A stretch of 64,000 nt of DNA from DASRFR01 sp035651455 (GCA_035651455.1 DASRFR010000058.1:434001-498000); one strand, 5' to 3'. Counted from the stretch's first letter, positions 8,210 to 17,831 are shown. Numbers and translations are program-made. Notes: a model not told the origin generated them from the letters alone.

Positions 8210-10144
8210 ATGGCCTCGATCCACGAAGAAGAAGTACTGGGAAAAGCGTATGACAGCCGGCTGATGAAGCGCCTGCTGGGTTACCTGCGACCTTACAAGT
8301 GGCAGGTCGCGCTGGCCCTGGGTGCGATCGTTCTCAAGGCGGGAGCCGACGTCCTGGGACCTTATCTCACCAAGGTGGCGGTCGACCGCTACCTGGCGCG
8401 CGCGCCTGGCGCCCACTCATTTCTGAACAAATGGCTGAGTCCGACGCCGCTGGTGGGCATTGCCCAGATCGCCGCCATCTACGTGGGACTGCTTGTGTTC
8501 AGCTTCTTCCTGGAATTCCTCCAGACCTATTACATGCAGTGGACCGGACAGAAAGTGATGTTCGACCTGCGCAGCCAGATCTTTCGCCACCTGCAGCGCA
8601 TGCACATCAGCTTTTACGACAAGAACCCAGTGGGACGGCTGGTCACACGGGTGACAACTGACGTCGACGCACTGAACGACATGTTCACCGCCGGGGTGGT
8701 GGCCATTTTCGAGGACATATTCGTCCTCGCCGGCATCATCGCGGTCATGATGCGGATGCAGTGGAAGCTGGCGCTGATTACGTTCGCCGTTCTGCCGCTC
8801 ATCTTCTGGGCGACGATGGTGTTCCGCAAGAGCGTACGCGAGTCGTACCGCCGCATTCGCGTCGCGATCGCCCGCATCAACGCATTCCTGCAGGAGCACG
8901 TCTCCGGCATGCTGGTGCTGCAGCTGTTCAACCGTGAGCAGCGGGCCTTCCGCCAGTTTTCCGATGTCAACAAATCGCACATGGAGGCGTTCAAGGACGC
9001 CATCCTCGCATATGCAATCTACTACCCGGTGATCGAAATCCTGTCGTCGGTAGCGATAGCCAGCGTGATCTGGTTCGGCGGACTTGACGTTCTGCGCGGA
9101 GTTGCGACACTCGGCGTGCTGGTCGCGTTCATGCAATACGCACAGCGCTTCTTCCGGCCGATCCAGGACCTGAGCGACAAGTACAACATCCTGCAGGGCG
9201 CGATGGCCTCGAGCGAGCGCATCTTCAAACTGCTGGATACGCCTGTGGACATCGCGTCGCCGGCGAAGCCAGCTACGGCCGAAGGTCCGGGTCGGATCGA
9301 ATTCGATCACGTGTGGTTCGCCTACCGTAACGTTCCGGTCGACGACAAGAGCACAGCCGATCCCCGGGCAATGGGCAAGAAGTCTCAAGGCGCTGAGCCG
9401 GGCACTCCCGACTGGGTACTGCAAGATGTCTCCTTCGCCATCGAACCGGGAGAAACTGCCGCGATTGTCGGTCACACGGGAGCGGGAAAGACCACGATCA
9501 TCTCTCTGCTCTTACGCTTCTATGACGTGCAGAAAGGCGCGGTGAAGATCGATGGGGTTGACGTTCGAGATATGGATGTCGCGGATCTGCGACGGCGCTT
9601 CGGCGTGGTCCTGCAAGATCCGTTCTTATTCACGGGCACTATAGCGGGGAACATCCGCCTGGGTACGAAGTGGATCGGCGACGAAGATGTCGAGCGCGCT
9701 GCGCAGGATGTAAACCTGGCGGATTTTGTGCGCACCTTGCCCAAAGGTTTCGAGGAAGAAGTTCAGGAGCGCGGCAGCACGCTCTCCACCGGACAGAAGC
9801 AACTGATCTCATTCGCGCGGGCGCTGGCGCACAATCCCAGGATCCTGATCCTCGACGAAGCTACTTCCAGTGTGGACACCGAAACCGAATACCGGGTGCG
9901 TGATGCTCTCAGCCGCATGGTGGAAGGGCGCACGTCGGTAATCATCGCGCACCGCCTATCGACGATTCAGCGGGCCGACAAGATCATCGTTATGCACAAG
10001 GGACAGGTGCGCGAAATGGGCACGCACCAACAGCTTCTCGCCAAGCGCGGCATCTACTACAAGCTCTACCAGTTGCAATACAAGGATCAGGAAGTACCTG
10101 CAGTGTCGGCCAGCTCCGAGGTGACGGCCCGGGGAGACGACTAG
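8210..10144 (+). CDS. ABC exporter, fused membrane and ATPase domains
   Basis: 644 residues. An ABC type-1 transmembrane domain (about 25-330, six helices) is followed by a nucleotide-binding domain (about 360-625). The Walker A GHTGAGKTT, the signature LSTGQKQ (Gln-Lys variant of LSGGQ), Walker B ILILDEATS and the switch His (IIAHRLST) are all present. A roughly 35-residue insertion sits between the first NBD strand (VWFAYRN) and VLQDVSF. This is a half-transporter of the MsbA/LmrA/SmdB type, working as a homo- or heterodimer in the inner membrane. The substrate is unknown and no partner half-transporter adjoins it. Confidence 0.93.
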   Translation: MASIHEEEVLGKAYDSRLMKRLLGYLRPYKWQVALALGAIVLKAGADVLGPYLTKVAVDRYLARAPGAHSFLNKWLSPTPLVGIAQIAAIYVGLLVFSFFLEFLQTYYMQWTGQKVMFDLRSQIFRHLQRMHISFYDKNPVGRLVTRVTTDVDALNDMFTAGVVAIFEDIFVLAGIIAVMMRMQWKLALITFAVLPLIFWATMVFRKSVRESYRRIRVAIARINAFLQEHVSGMLVLQLFNREQRAFRQFSDVNKSHMEAFKDAILAYAIYYPVIEILSSVAIASVIWFGGLDVLRGVATLGVLVAFMQYAQRFFRPIQDLSDKYNILQGAMASSERIFKLLDTPVDIASPAKPATAEGPGRIEFDHVWFAYRNVPVDDKSTADPRAMGKKSQGAEPGTPDWVLQDVSFAIEPGETAAIVGHTGAGKTTIISLLLRFYDVQKGAVKIDGVDVRDMDVADLRRRFGVVLQDPFLFTGTIAGNIRLGTKWIGDEDVERAAQDVNLADFVRTLPKGFEEEVQERGSTLSTGQKQLISFARALAHNPRILILDEATSSVDTETEYRVRDALSRMVEGRTSVIIAHRLSTIQRADKIIVMHKGQVREMGTHQQLLAKRGIYYKLYQLQYKDQEVPAVSASSEVTARGDD

Positions 10145-10163
10145 CGCGACTTGTGGGGTGCGA

Positions 10164-11798
10164 CTATCTGCGGCGCTTGCTCTTCGACACCGGCTTTCCC
10201 GGCTTTTTGGATTTCGCTTCGGGCTTGGCTTTCGGCTTGTGATTCTTCCCGGAAGCGGCGGGATGAGCCTTTGCTGGCGGGGGCGGAGCCTTGGCGACCA
10301 CGGCGGCAGGGTGGGACTTTGCCGTACCTGGTGATTTTTGCGGCTGGGCTGCCGGCGCTTTACCAGGCTGCGATTGGGCGACAGTGGCCACGACAGGCGC
10401 ATTTTCGGTCTTGCCCTTCTTCTTACCTTTTACCAGGGCTGCCGCGGCGGCGGCTCCATTTCCCCCGCCTCCTGCTTTAGCCGCACGCCCTCGCTTTGTC
10501 GGGGGAGGAGGCGGAGGCGGAGGGGGAGGCGCGAACGGCTTTAGAAATTTTAGAATTTCGTTGCGTGACCGCAACTTGCCGTCCAGCAACAGCATGAAAA
10601 CATCATGCGCGATCTTGGGATATGACAGCAATTGCGGTGTGATCAGCAACTCCGTCATCTCTGGAAGCGGAATCCTCTGCTGTACCTGCCGCCACTTGGT
10701 AAAAAAGTTCTTGATCTTTTGCTGCACCGCCTGTTGCCGCGAAGTCACGGAGAGAAACAGCACCATCTCCGGCCGCGCTTCCGATAAAACTTTCCACGTT
10801 CGGGATGGCGTAGCCGCTTCCTTACCGGTCAACTTCTTCGCCAGCTCTTTGGCGTTGTTGTCGAGGTCCCGCCATGACTCGATGAGATCTTTGCGCGGAA
10901 TCAACTTGCGTATGTCGGCAACATCTTTATCCCCGAGCCGGTCAGTCAGGAAGTACAACACCGCCGGGGCGGGGTCGGGAGAATATCCCAATTCGTTCAT
11001 CTGCTGGCGCGATTTCATCAGAGCCGACAAACCCGCGGCATCCACCTTCGCGGTGGTCCAGTGGGGATGGAGAACTTTCAGCCACTCTTCCTTTTCCAGG
11101 GCGCGCACAATATGGAGAGGGTCGTCCTCGTAGGCGATCTGTTCGATCTCGTATCCAATGGCGCGATTGGTGATGTACTCGATGTAATTGTTTTCTTTGG
11201 CGGAATTGAAGCGGGCCTGGGTGCGCTCTTCGAGGGGCCAATGAAACCGCGCGACAAAACGGGTGGCGCGAATCAGCCGCGATGGGTCCTCGACAAAGGC
11301 ATAATTATGCAAAATGCGCAGCAGCTTGGCTTCAATATCGGCGACGCCGTTGAAGGGATCCATCAGCAGCCCGCGGGAGCCGGGGTTCAACGACAGTGCC
11401 ATGGCGTTGACGGTAAAATCGCGGCGCCGCAGGTCCTCAACCATGCTCGCCGGAGCGATGACCGGAGGTTTGCCGGTTTTTTCATAGCGCTCAGTGCGCG
11501 CCATGCTGATCTCCGCCCGCACATTTCCCGGTAGGATGAGGTAAAGCGAATTGAAATCGTCATCGGCATCGCTGATCGCCGCCCCAGCCCGCTCCAGTTC
11601 TTTCTGCAAGCGCAGGGGATTGCCTTGCACGGTGAAATCCAGGTCGCGAATGGTGTAGCCGCTAATAATGTCGCGGATGGTCCCGCCGGTCAGGTAGACG
11701 TTCATACCGGCGGCGCGGGCGATATCCTGAACCAGGGTCACTCCCTTTTGCTGATCCGGCGTAAGCCGGATTTCCATGGTGTAGATGTAATCTGCCAT
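10164..11798 (-). CDS. CCA tRNA nucleotidyltransferase/poly(A) polymerase family, basic tail
   Basis: 544 residues. The class II nucleotidyltransferase head has GGTIRD (residue about 38), the metal-binding RDLDFTV and the RRRDFTVNAMA motif. The tRNA-NT-type RNA-binding stretch follows (EDPSRLIRATRFVARF, then helices to about 420). The family normally ends there; here about 120 low-complexity residues follow: a run of ten prolines, Gly/Ala stretches and a Lys/Arg/Pro/Ala tail ending SKSKRRR. The enzyme adds CCA or A residues to RNA 3' ends. The tail could bind RNA by charge (inference). M8 is an alternative start. Confidence 0.88.
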   Translation of the reverse strand: MADYIYTMEIRLTPDQQKGVTLVQDIARAAGMNVYLTGGTIRDIISGYTIRDLDFTVQGNPLRLQKELERAGAAISDADDDFNSLYLILPGNVRAEISMARTERYEKTGKPPVIAPASMVEDLRRRDFTVNAMALSLNPGSRGLLMDPFNGVADIEAKLLRILHNYAFVEDPSRLIRATRFVARFHWPLEERTQARFNSAKENNYIEYITNRAIGYEIEQIAYEDDPLHIVRALEKEEWLKVLHPHWTTAKVDAAGLSALMKSRQQMNELGYSPDPAPAVLYFLTDRLGDKDVADIRKLIPRKDLIESWRDLDNNAKELAKKLTGKEAATPSRTWKVLSEARPEMVLFLSVTSRQQAVQQKIKNFFTKWRQVQQRIPLPEMTELLITPQLLSYPKIAHDVFMLLLDGKLRSRNEILKFLKPFAPPPPPPPPPPTKRGRAAKAGGGGNGAAAAAALVKGKKKGKTENAPVVATVAQSQPGKAPAAQPQKSPGTAKSHPAAVVAKAPPPPAKAHPAASGKNHKPKAKPEAKSKKPGKPVSKSKRRR

Positions 11799-12074
11799 TC
11801 GTTCTAGCGCTGATCAGGAGCCGGGCGGTCCACAATCATCCACAGGATTTGCACAGGCAAGCGAAAGGCTGCTGCCGTGGCTCCGCCACTTGCGCGTAAG
11901 TGACACGATACAGAAGACTTACCTTAACAGATACGCTTTGCGGCAAGCTAAAGAAAATAACACACCGTTTACAATTTGGCTACTGAGAAGGTGCTTTTAG
12001 TGTTATCTCCCAGGAAAAGTGCGAGAATCCCGATAGGATCGAGTGCGCATCCCGCCGCGCGTCCTGCCTAATTC

Positions 12075-12554
12075 ATGCCTTCGACTCACAAAAAAGTGAT
12101 CGTGAGAAAGATGGACCGCGACTCCATTTCCGGCTTCGTGTCGCCCACCAACTTTGTGCATGAAGGCAAGCTGGAACTGCTGAACCAGGCGGGCAACGTG
12201 GTGGCGATCGATCTCACCGACATTAAGGGCGTTTACTTTGTGCGCGAGTTCGGCGACTCCGAGTCGCTGTTGCGCAAGACTTTTACCAGCCGGCCACGCA
12301 CCGAGGGACTGTGGGTGAGGCTGCGCTTCAAAGACAACGAAACCGTCGAAGGCATGATGCCCAACGACCTTCTGCAACCCAGCAGCGAAGGGTATTTGAT
12401 CAGCCCTCCTGACCTGCGCTCCAATACCCAGCGCATCTTTGTGCCTCGCAGCGCGTTGTCATCGCTGACCGTGCTGGCGGTAATCGGGGGAACCCACCGC
12501 CGCCGCAAAGTTGCGCCCGAAGATGTGCGCCAGGTTCCCATGTTCGGCGAGTAA
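12075..12554 (+). CDS. Conserved hypothetical protein, PilZ/Sm-like beta-rich
   Basis: 159 residues, no signal peptide or membrane segment. It begins with VIVRKMDRDSISGFV and contains LELLNQAGNVVAIDLTDIKGVYFVREF, then WVRLRFKDNETVEGMM and YLISPPDLRSNTQRIFVPRSAL. The pattern of short strands, an in-frame lone-gene position and normal codon use indicate a real gene. Similar proteins occur widely in Acidobacteriota as uncharacterised families. No function can be assigned. Confidence 0.65.
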   Translation: MPSTHKKVIVRKMDRDSISGFVSPTNFVHEGKLELLNQAGNVVAIDLTDIKGVYFVREFGDSESLLRKTFTSRPRTEGLWVRLRFKDNETVEGMMPNDLLQPSSEGYLISPPDLRSNTQRIFVPRSALSSLTVLAVIGGTHRRRKVAPEDVRQVPMFGE

Positions 12555-12746
12555 TCACTCACACGCAGTTGCCGGATCCGCTTACTCGAGCAGGATCTCC
12601 GACCAGAAACACGGGACAGGGTGAACCGTTCGAAGTAAGGTCCAGTCTAACTACACGCAACCACGGACCCTCGGCTGTCCCGGCAGCCTCATTGGCCTGG
12701 CGTCCACCGAAGTATGTGTTCTAGTTATGGCCAGAGTTGTGGTCTT

Positions 12747-13187
12747 CTAGTTAATGATCAAGACCAACGTGGCTGAGTTTCCGCCGTTCGGACACCCCAA
12801 AACCGCATTAGTGGGCACAGACCTTACTGAGATCTGCACACTGCCGCCTGGGAAGCTGCCAAGCGAGTCAAGTGTCTGCTGGGTAATTGTGGTGCTCAGG
12901 TGCTGTGAGTCGAGGAACGTGGTCTGAAGTGCGGTTCCGTTCCACAAGATCTGCGACTGGGGAACGAAGGCGCTTCCCGTCACTACCAACACGGTTGATC
13001 CTGCGCCGCTTGCAATTACGTTCGGCGAGAGAGAACTAATTTGCGGCAGCGGGACTGACGATTGACAGCCGGTGAAAAGAAACAGCCCGTTGCACGTCCA
13101 GCCCGAGAGCAGAACGGTGACGATTACAAGCAGACCTATGCGAGCAAGAAAAGGGGGCGAGCAGGGATGGACAAGGCAAGAACGCAT
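12747..13187 (-). CDS. Secreted IPT/TIG-domain protein
   Basis: 146 residues. A hydrophobic N-terminal segment (ARIGLLVIVTVLLSGWTC) could be a lipoprotein-type signal. It is followed by one IPT/TIG immunoglobulin-like domain: PQISSLSPNVIASGAGSTVLVVTGSAF, SQILWNGTALQTTF and VPTNAVLGCPNGG. Single TIG domains are frequent in acidobacterial surface proteins. Probably cell-envelope located; ligand unknown. Confidence 0.65.
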   Translation of the reverse strand: MRSCLVHPCSPPFLARIGLLVIVTVLLSGWTCNGLFLFTGCQSSVPLPQISSLSPNVIASGAGSTVLVVTGSAFVPQSQILWNGTALQTTFLDSQHLSTTITQQTLDSLGSFPGGSVQISVRSVPTNAVLGCPNGGNSATLVLIIN

Positions 13188-13338
13188 CCTGGCTTCCCTA
13201 CGGCGAGCTTCTTAATTATAGGCCGAATTTGAGCATGGCAGGGCCAGACGGCGTGGGCGAGGCCCACCCAAGCGGGCTTACCTGGGTGGGATCTATGGAG
13301 GTGAAACAGCGGCTTTCGCCTGTCCACCGACGATTTGG

Positions 13339-13794
13339 CTACTGCTTGTCGTAGACCGCGACGATGTGCGCCTTCTTGGCCCCGGCCTGGTCCGTAGTCA
13401 CGGTGCGGGTCTTGCCGTCGGCAGCCACAACGATACGACTGGTAGCCGTCACTTTTCCGTCCTTCTTGGTGACCCCTTTGGTGGTGCGCTCGTTCACCGT
13501 CGTATAGGCCCGCATGTCACCGCTGGGATCGCCAGTAAGTGGATAGTCCTTGCCGTCGAATTTTCCAGTCCACTCGATGTGCGTTGGCTTACCATCCGCG
13601 TCGACCCCGTCGATCGTGCACTTGATGTTGTCTCCCGCGGCCTCGTAGACAACTGTGTTATTTTTTCCGCCGGCACCAAGCTTCGACTTGGCTTCGTCGA
13701 GTTTCCACGTACCCATCAGCGAGCTTTCGGCGAAACAAACTGTCAGGCCGAGAAAGCACATCACGAGCGTAAGCACAATATTTCTTGTTTTCAT
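13339..13794 (-). CDS. Secreted lipocalin-like small protein
   Basis: 151 residues from 13794, which follows AGGAG at good spacing and opens a signal peptide (NIVLTLVMCFLGLTVCFA). The mature protein reads LMGTWKLDEAKSKLGAG, then alternating strands (VVYEAAGDNIKCTI, THIEWTGKFDGKDYPLTGDP, TATSRIVVAADGKTRTVTT). This GTWKLD...KS opening is common in small periplasmic acidobacterial proteins with a lipocalin-like barrel. Function unknown. Confidence 0.65.
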   Translation of the reverse strand: MKTRNIVLTLVMCFLGLTVCFAESSLMGTWKLDEAKSKLGAGGKNNTVVYEAAGDNIKCTIDGVDADGKPTHIEWTGKFDGKDYPLTGDPSGDMRAYTTVNERTTKGVTKKDGKVTATSRIVVAADGKTRTVTTDQAGAKKAHIVAVYDKQ

Positions 13795-14022
13795 CCAAAC
13801 TCCTGTGTGTGGGAATAGACGTCGATAAATTTCCGCCGCCTTGGGGCGAGCCATGTTGCTGGTTGGCAGCAGTTATGTCAAGCGTGAAGTCGCTCCCGGC
13901 TTGCTACTTTGGCTTGTTTGATGTTTTCAACAGCGTATAAAGCTTCGTGTGGCTTACGAGCTCGAGAAGGTAGTCAAAGGAGTGGTTTTGTTGTGCAGTT
14001 TTAGGGTTCGGCTACTGAGGTA

Positions 14023-14430
14023 CTAAGTGGCTCGTGCTGATGTGTCGTCCTGCTGGGCAGATGCGAGTACATCCGCGACTTTCTTGACCAGATCCTCTGG
14101 CTCAATCGGTTTGGCTAGCAGCTCGAATTCATGGCCTTGCCGACGCGCCTCGTCGAGCATATCGGCGCTCCCAGCTTGTCCTGAAAAAAGCAGGATTCGG
14201 CAGCGTGGGCACGCAATACTGGCATTGATGGCAAGCTCGATGCCATTGATACCAGGCATCAGAACATCACTAATAATCAGATCGGGTGTTTGCTCGCGGG
14301 TGATGGCGAGTGCAGATGATCCGTCATAAACAGGTCTGGCTATGTACCCCGCCGCCTGCAGTATCCAGGCGACAGTGTCTGCAATGTTCTTCTCATCGTC
14401 GACGACGAGAATGGAATGCTTCTCTTTCAT
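14023..14430 (-). CDS. Single-domain response regulator (receiver only)
   Basis: 135 residues, a CheY-like receiver with acidic pair DD (11-12), phospho-acceptor Asp55 (ISDVLMPG), a Ser at the Thr position (LLFSGQ) and the conserved Lys (LLAKPIEP). No output domain. Its start overlaps the stop of the histidine kinase gene by 4 bases (ATGA), so the two are translationally coupled, and it is the obvious phosphotransfer partner. The final output must come from another protein. Confidence 0.93.
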   Translation of the reverse strand: MKEKHSILVVDDEKNIADTVAWILQAAGYIARPVYDGSSALAITREQTPDLIISDVLMPGINGIELAINASIACPRCRILLFSGQAGSADMLDEARRQGHEFELLAKPIEPEDLVKKVADVLASAQQDDTSARAT

Positions 14431-17174
14431 GTTGCCGTGCTCAGGGTCTCTTCGGCAGCCAATGATTGCGAACTCAAGGGTAAGAACACCGTGAATGCTG
14501 TCCAGCTCCTCCCGGGAGCGGTACTGGTCTTAACCCGAATCCGACCATGATGTTTTTCAACGATATTCCGGCAAATCCAAAGACCCAGGCCCGTGCCGAC
14601 GTCTCTTTTGGTTGTGAAGAACGGCTCGAACAACTTCGATCGAGCTTGCGGCGGGATGCCCGGGCCCGAGTCCGCGATCGTCAGCCTGACACCCTCTTTG
14701 TTACTGCCATTCCAACTAGTAGCAGCAGAGACGCGAATCCGAATCTTTCCCACCGCACCAACCGCATCGATGCTGTTGCTCAAGAGATTCGCGACAAGTT
14801 GGCGAATCTCACCCGGCACCGCATAGATCTCCGGGTCCTGCCTGATTTCGGAATGAATCCTTATTGCCTTGTCTCGTGTTTTGTAAGAAAAAACAGAGAT
14901 AAGGGGATCCAGTGTCGATCCCAAGGTCATGCAACTTGCGCCTTGAGTTTCCCGGTAGAACCCGAGCGTCTGCTTTGTCAGGTGAGAAATGCGCTTTAAT
15001 TCTTCCTGCGCGCCACTCAGGAATTGGCGAACATCATTCCTCTCAGCCCTCTGCTTGCCAAGGTAGACAAAATTGATTACCGCGGCGAGGGGGTTGTTAA
15101 TCTCGTGTGCCACTGTCGCCGCCAGGCGACCAACGGCAGCAAGTCTTTCGGTGGTACGCAGGGCGCGCTCAGTCTTCTTTTGGTGGGTAATGTCGCGAGC
15201 GATTTTGGCAGCGCCAATAATCTGGCCGGCGCCGTCCCGGACAGGGGAGATGGTAAGCGAGACATCAAGGCGTTCGCCGCCCTTTCTCACACGCACGGTT
15301 TCGAAATGCTCGATTCGTTCTCCGCGCGCAATGGTGGCCAGAATTCGTGTTTCGTCGTCCAGCAACTCTGGAGGAATAATCGTGGTGATCGGGCGCCCAA
15401 TCATTTCCTGCGCTGTGTACCCGAATATTCTCTCCGCAGCGGGATTCCAACTGGTCACGATCCCATTCAGGTCTTTGCTGACAATGGCGTCCTCGGACGA
15501 TTCGACAATGGCCGCCAGGCGCTGCGAGGCGATGAGCGCGTTCTGCAGTTTCTCTTGAGCGTGGATCTCAATGCTGACATCGGTATTCGTGCCAAACCAG
15601 CGTGTAATCTGCCCGGAGGCATCGCGGACAGGTATTACCCGGGTTAGAAACGGCCGGAAGATACCATCTGCTCCTCGCAACGGGAAGGTCATTTCAAAGT
15701 GCTCGCCCGTGTTGATCGAGTGTTTCCAACTCTCCAACACGCGAGGAAGAACGGCTGGATCGTGAACCGATTGCCAGCCCCAACCTTCCATCTGGTCTGG
15801 CATGGTTCCCGTGTACTCATACCAGCGGCTGTTGTACCAGAAAATCCATCCCTCCGGATTGGCCATCCAGACTAGCTGGGGTACTGCATCTGCAAGGGTG
15901 CGAAACTCTTCCTCCCTGCGTCGTTCCTCCTCTTGCGCCCGCTTCCTCTCCGTAACATCACGTGTCACGGCGAGCTGAACTATAGTGCCGCTGGGTTCGC
16001 GAAGAGGCGCGGCATGGGTTTCCATATGCCGGCGCACGCCTTGGAATCCGACAATGTCGAATTCAAGGGAGCCTCGTTCGCCTCGGCAGACGTGTTCGTT
16101 GAATTCGCGGAAACGTTCACGATATTCCGGCGCAACGACTTCGTAGATGTTTTTTCCGATGGCCGCTTCGGCACACTCGCTGCCAATCATGGAAAGTCCG
16201 GCAGCATTCATGTGCAGCAAGGTACCGTCCGGAGCAACGACCTTCACACATTCGGGCGTTGTGTCGACGATCGCACGGAAACGCTCCTCACTCTGTTGAA
16301 TTGCCAATCGAGCGGTTATCTTGTCAGTGACTTCGACAGCGTGAACGAGAATACCGTCAACCACTCCCTCCGCATTGCGAACGGGCTGATAAACAAAGTC
16401 GAAGTAGCCCTCTTCCGGCTGACCGCTATGAGCACGGTTCAGTTGTGTCTTCATTTCACGCCCCACGTAAGGCTGTCCGGTGCGAAAAACCTCGTCGAGG
16501 ATCTGAATAAACGGCTGGGTCTCGATCTCGGGCAAGCTCTCACGCAATGTCTTGCCGACAAAGTCGGCGGCGCTATTCCGGCCTGTTACGCGAACGTAGT
16601 TATCATTGACATAAACCCAGCGATGCTCCGGACCCGCTACCAGTCCAATGGCTGCCGGTGCCTGTGCCAGCACGTCCCGCAGACGATGACGCTCCAAATC
16701 TGCTTCCATTCGCAGGCGAGCAGACTGGAGTGCGACAGCAGTTTGGTTGGCCGCTACCGACAGCAATAAAGTCTCTGCTTCGTTCGGGAACTCAGAATCT
16801 GGACAGGCGACGGCGATAAACCCGTCATCAGCGGAAACGCCAATCGGGTGGATTGCGACCTTCAGGGTATTCGGCCACTTGGGCGAGGTAATGGTATCAA
16901 CGTACAGGCTACTCGTGGCAGCTTGCCGCCACATTCGCCTGACCTGATCGCTGAACCCAGGATGACGAGGACTACGAACCGCCTCCGCTTTATTTGGCGA
17001 CGAAAGGCAAACGTATACCGCGTCAGATCGCAAGGTATGCAGGAGTACATCAGCTACACCTTCGGCGATCTGCGCTCGATCGCGCCCAACCCACACGGCA
17101 GGCGTTGTGGCTAAAGCCACCAGATCGCGAAGGAGACGCCGGAGTTCCCGGATTTCCTTCTCATTGTTTCCCAT
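14427..17174 (-). CDS. Multi-PAS hybrid-type sensor histidine kinase (GAF-PASx4-HisKA-HATPase)
   Basis: 915 residues, soluble (no membrane helices). The N-terminal 30-165 region is GAF-like, and four PAS/PAC units follow at roughly 165-285, 292-412, 425-545 and 555-680. The dimerisation box has the phospho-acceptor His690 (AHEINNP). The ATPase domain has the N box NLLSNSIDA, G1 DSGPGI, F box FEPFFTTK and G2 GTGLGLWI. It starts 6 bases after the predicted end of the MEDS gene and overlaps the receiver gene. A cytoplasmic redox, oxygen or ligand sensor is likely, but no haem or flavin ligand can be named from sequence alone. Confidence 0.93.
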   Translation of the reverse strand: MGNNEKEIRELRRLLRDLVALATTPAVWVGRDRAQIAEGVADVLLHTLRSDAVYVCLSSPNKAEAVRSPRHPGFSDQVRRMWRQAATSSLYVDTITSPKWPNTLKVAIHPIGVSADDGFIAVACPDSEFPNEAETLLLSVAANQTAVALQSARLRMEADLERHRLRDVLAQAPAAIGLVAGPEHRWVYVNDNYVRVTGRNSAADFVGKTLRESLPEIETQPFIQILDEVFRTGQPYVGREMKTQLNRAHSGQPEEGYFDFVYQPVRNAEGVVDGILVHAVEVTDKITARLAIQQSEERFRAIVDTTPECVKVVAPDGTLLHMNAAGLSMIGSECAEAAIGKNIYEVVAPEYRERFREFNEHVCRGERGSLEFDIVGFQGVRRHMETHAAPLREPSGTIVQLAVTRDVTERKRAQEEERRREEEFRTLADAVPQLVWMANPEGWIFWYNSRWYEYTGTMPDQMEGWGWQSVHDPAVLPRVLESWKHSINTGEHFEMTFPLRGADGIFRPFLTRVIPVRDASGQITRWFGTNTDVSIEIHAQEKLQNALIASQRLAAIVESSEDAIVSKDLNGIVTSWNPAAERIFGYTAQEMIGRPITTIIPPELLDDETRILATIARGERIEHFETVRVRKGGERLDVSLTISPVRDGAGQIIGAAKIARDITHQKKTERALRTTERLAAVGRLAATVAHEINNPLAAVINFVYLGKQRAERNDVRQFLSGAQEELKRISHLTKQTLGFYRETQGASCMTLGSTLDPLISVFSYKTRDKAIRIHSEIRQDPEIYAVPGEIRQLVANLLSNSIDAVGAVGKIRIRVSAATSWNGSNKEGVRLTIADSGPGIPPQARSKLFEPFFTTKRDVGTGLGLWICRNIVEKHHGRIRVKTSTAPGRSWTAFTVFLPLSSQSLAAEETLSTAT

Positions 17175-17180
17175 TTTCTC

Positions 17181-17831
17181 CTACGCTGCTGTTGGGCGCG
17201 AGCCGTATGCCCCACGTTCCCGAAGTTCCGCCAGAAACTCGGCTGGAGGCACGAAGAATGGGTTCTTCTGCAATACGCCTCCGAGGATCACCATCGGATG
17301 TGTCCTAAGAATGTCCATTGCGATGCCAGCGCCAAACTTGGCGCAGTCGTACGTTCATATCACCGGGTCTTTGTACTTGGGCAAGATGAAATTCAACCGC
17401 GTTTCGTATTCAACCAGGTCATTAACCCCGGGAAAGTCTTCCAGCGCCCAGTCCATATGGGCCACAAGCCGAGTGAGCGGAAAGCCCTCCTTTGGTCCCA
17501 CGGACAGAACTTCCTCGATGAGGGACAACATGCGGTCTTGGTTAAAGTGACCATCGCGCAAGTAAGCGTCCTGCCAGCGTTTCACGACCAATTGTCCCCG
17601 CTGGGCCGCCGCGTTAGTATCGATTCCCGCATCTCGCAAGCGGCGAAGATGGTCTTCCATGGTACGCGGATCAACGATATGAAAGGCCTTTTCCCCGCGT
17701 TCGATTCCTTCGCGGATAAAGGGCAGGAGTACCCGATATTCTTCGTCGGGGGAGTGAAAGAACGCGCAAATATGGCGTTCACTCCCGAGTGTCGCGGTAG
17801 CAAAGTGAATCGGCTGTTCGCTAGAAGCCAT
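17181..17831 (-). CDS. MEDS-domain sensor protein with an in-frame UGA codon
   Basis: Start 17831 follows AGGAGGT. The frame reads 158 codons of a MEDS (DcmR-type sensory) domain (HICAFFHSPDEEYRVLLPFIREG, RGQLVVKRWQDAYL, VAHMDWALEDFP) to ...KYKDPVI, then meets TGA at 17355-17357. The same frame continues with TYDCAKFGAGIAMDILRTHP, MVILGGVLQKNPFFVPP and AEFLAELRERG to TAG at 17181-17183, which is the normal C-terminal half of the domain. Relatives, as I recall them, have Cys at the UGA position (VICTYD). A 6-bp hairpin begins 10 bases after the UGA. Either a nonsense mutation, a sequence error, or Sec recoding. It lies 6 bases upstream of the kinase gene. Confidence 0.75.

Noticed and set aside
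11836..11844. TCATCCACA, one mismatch from a DnaA box, near another CACAGG sequence
   Set aside because: A single near-box without a cluster, AT-rich region or dnaA/dnaN neighbours is not evidence for an origin.
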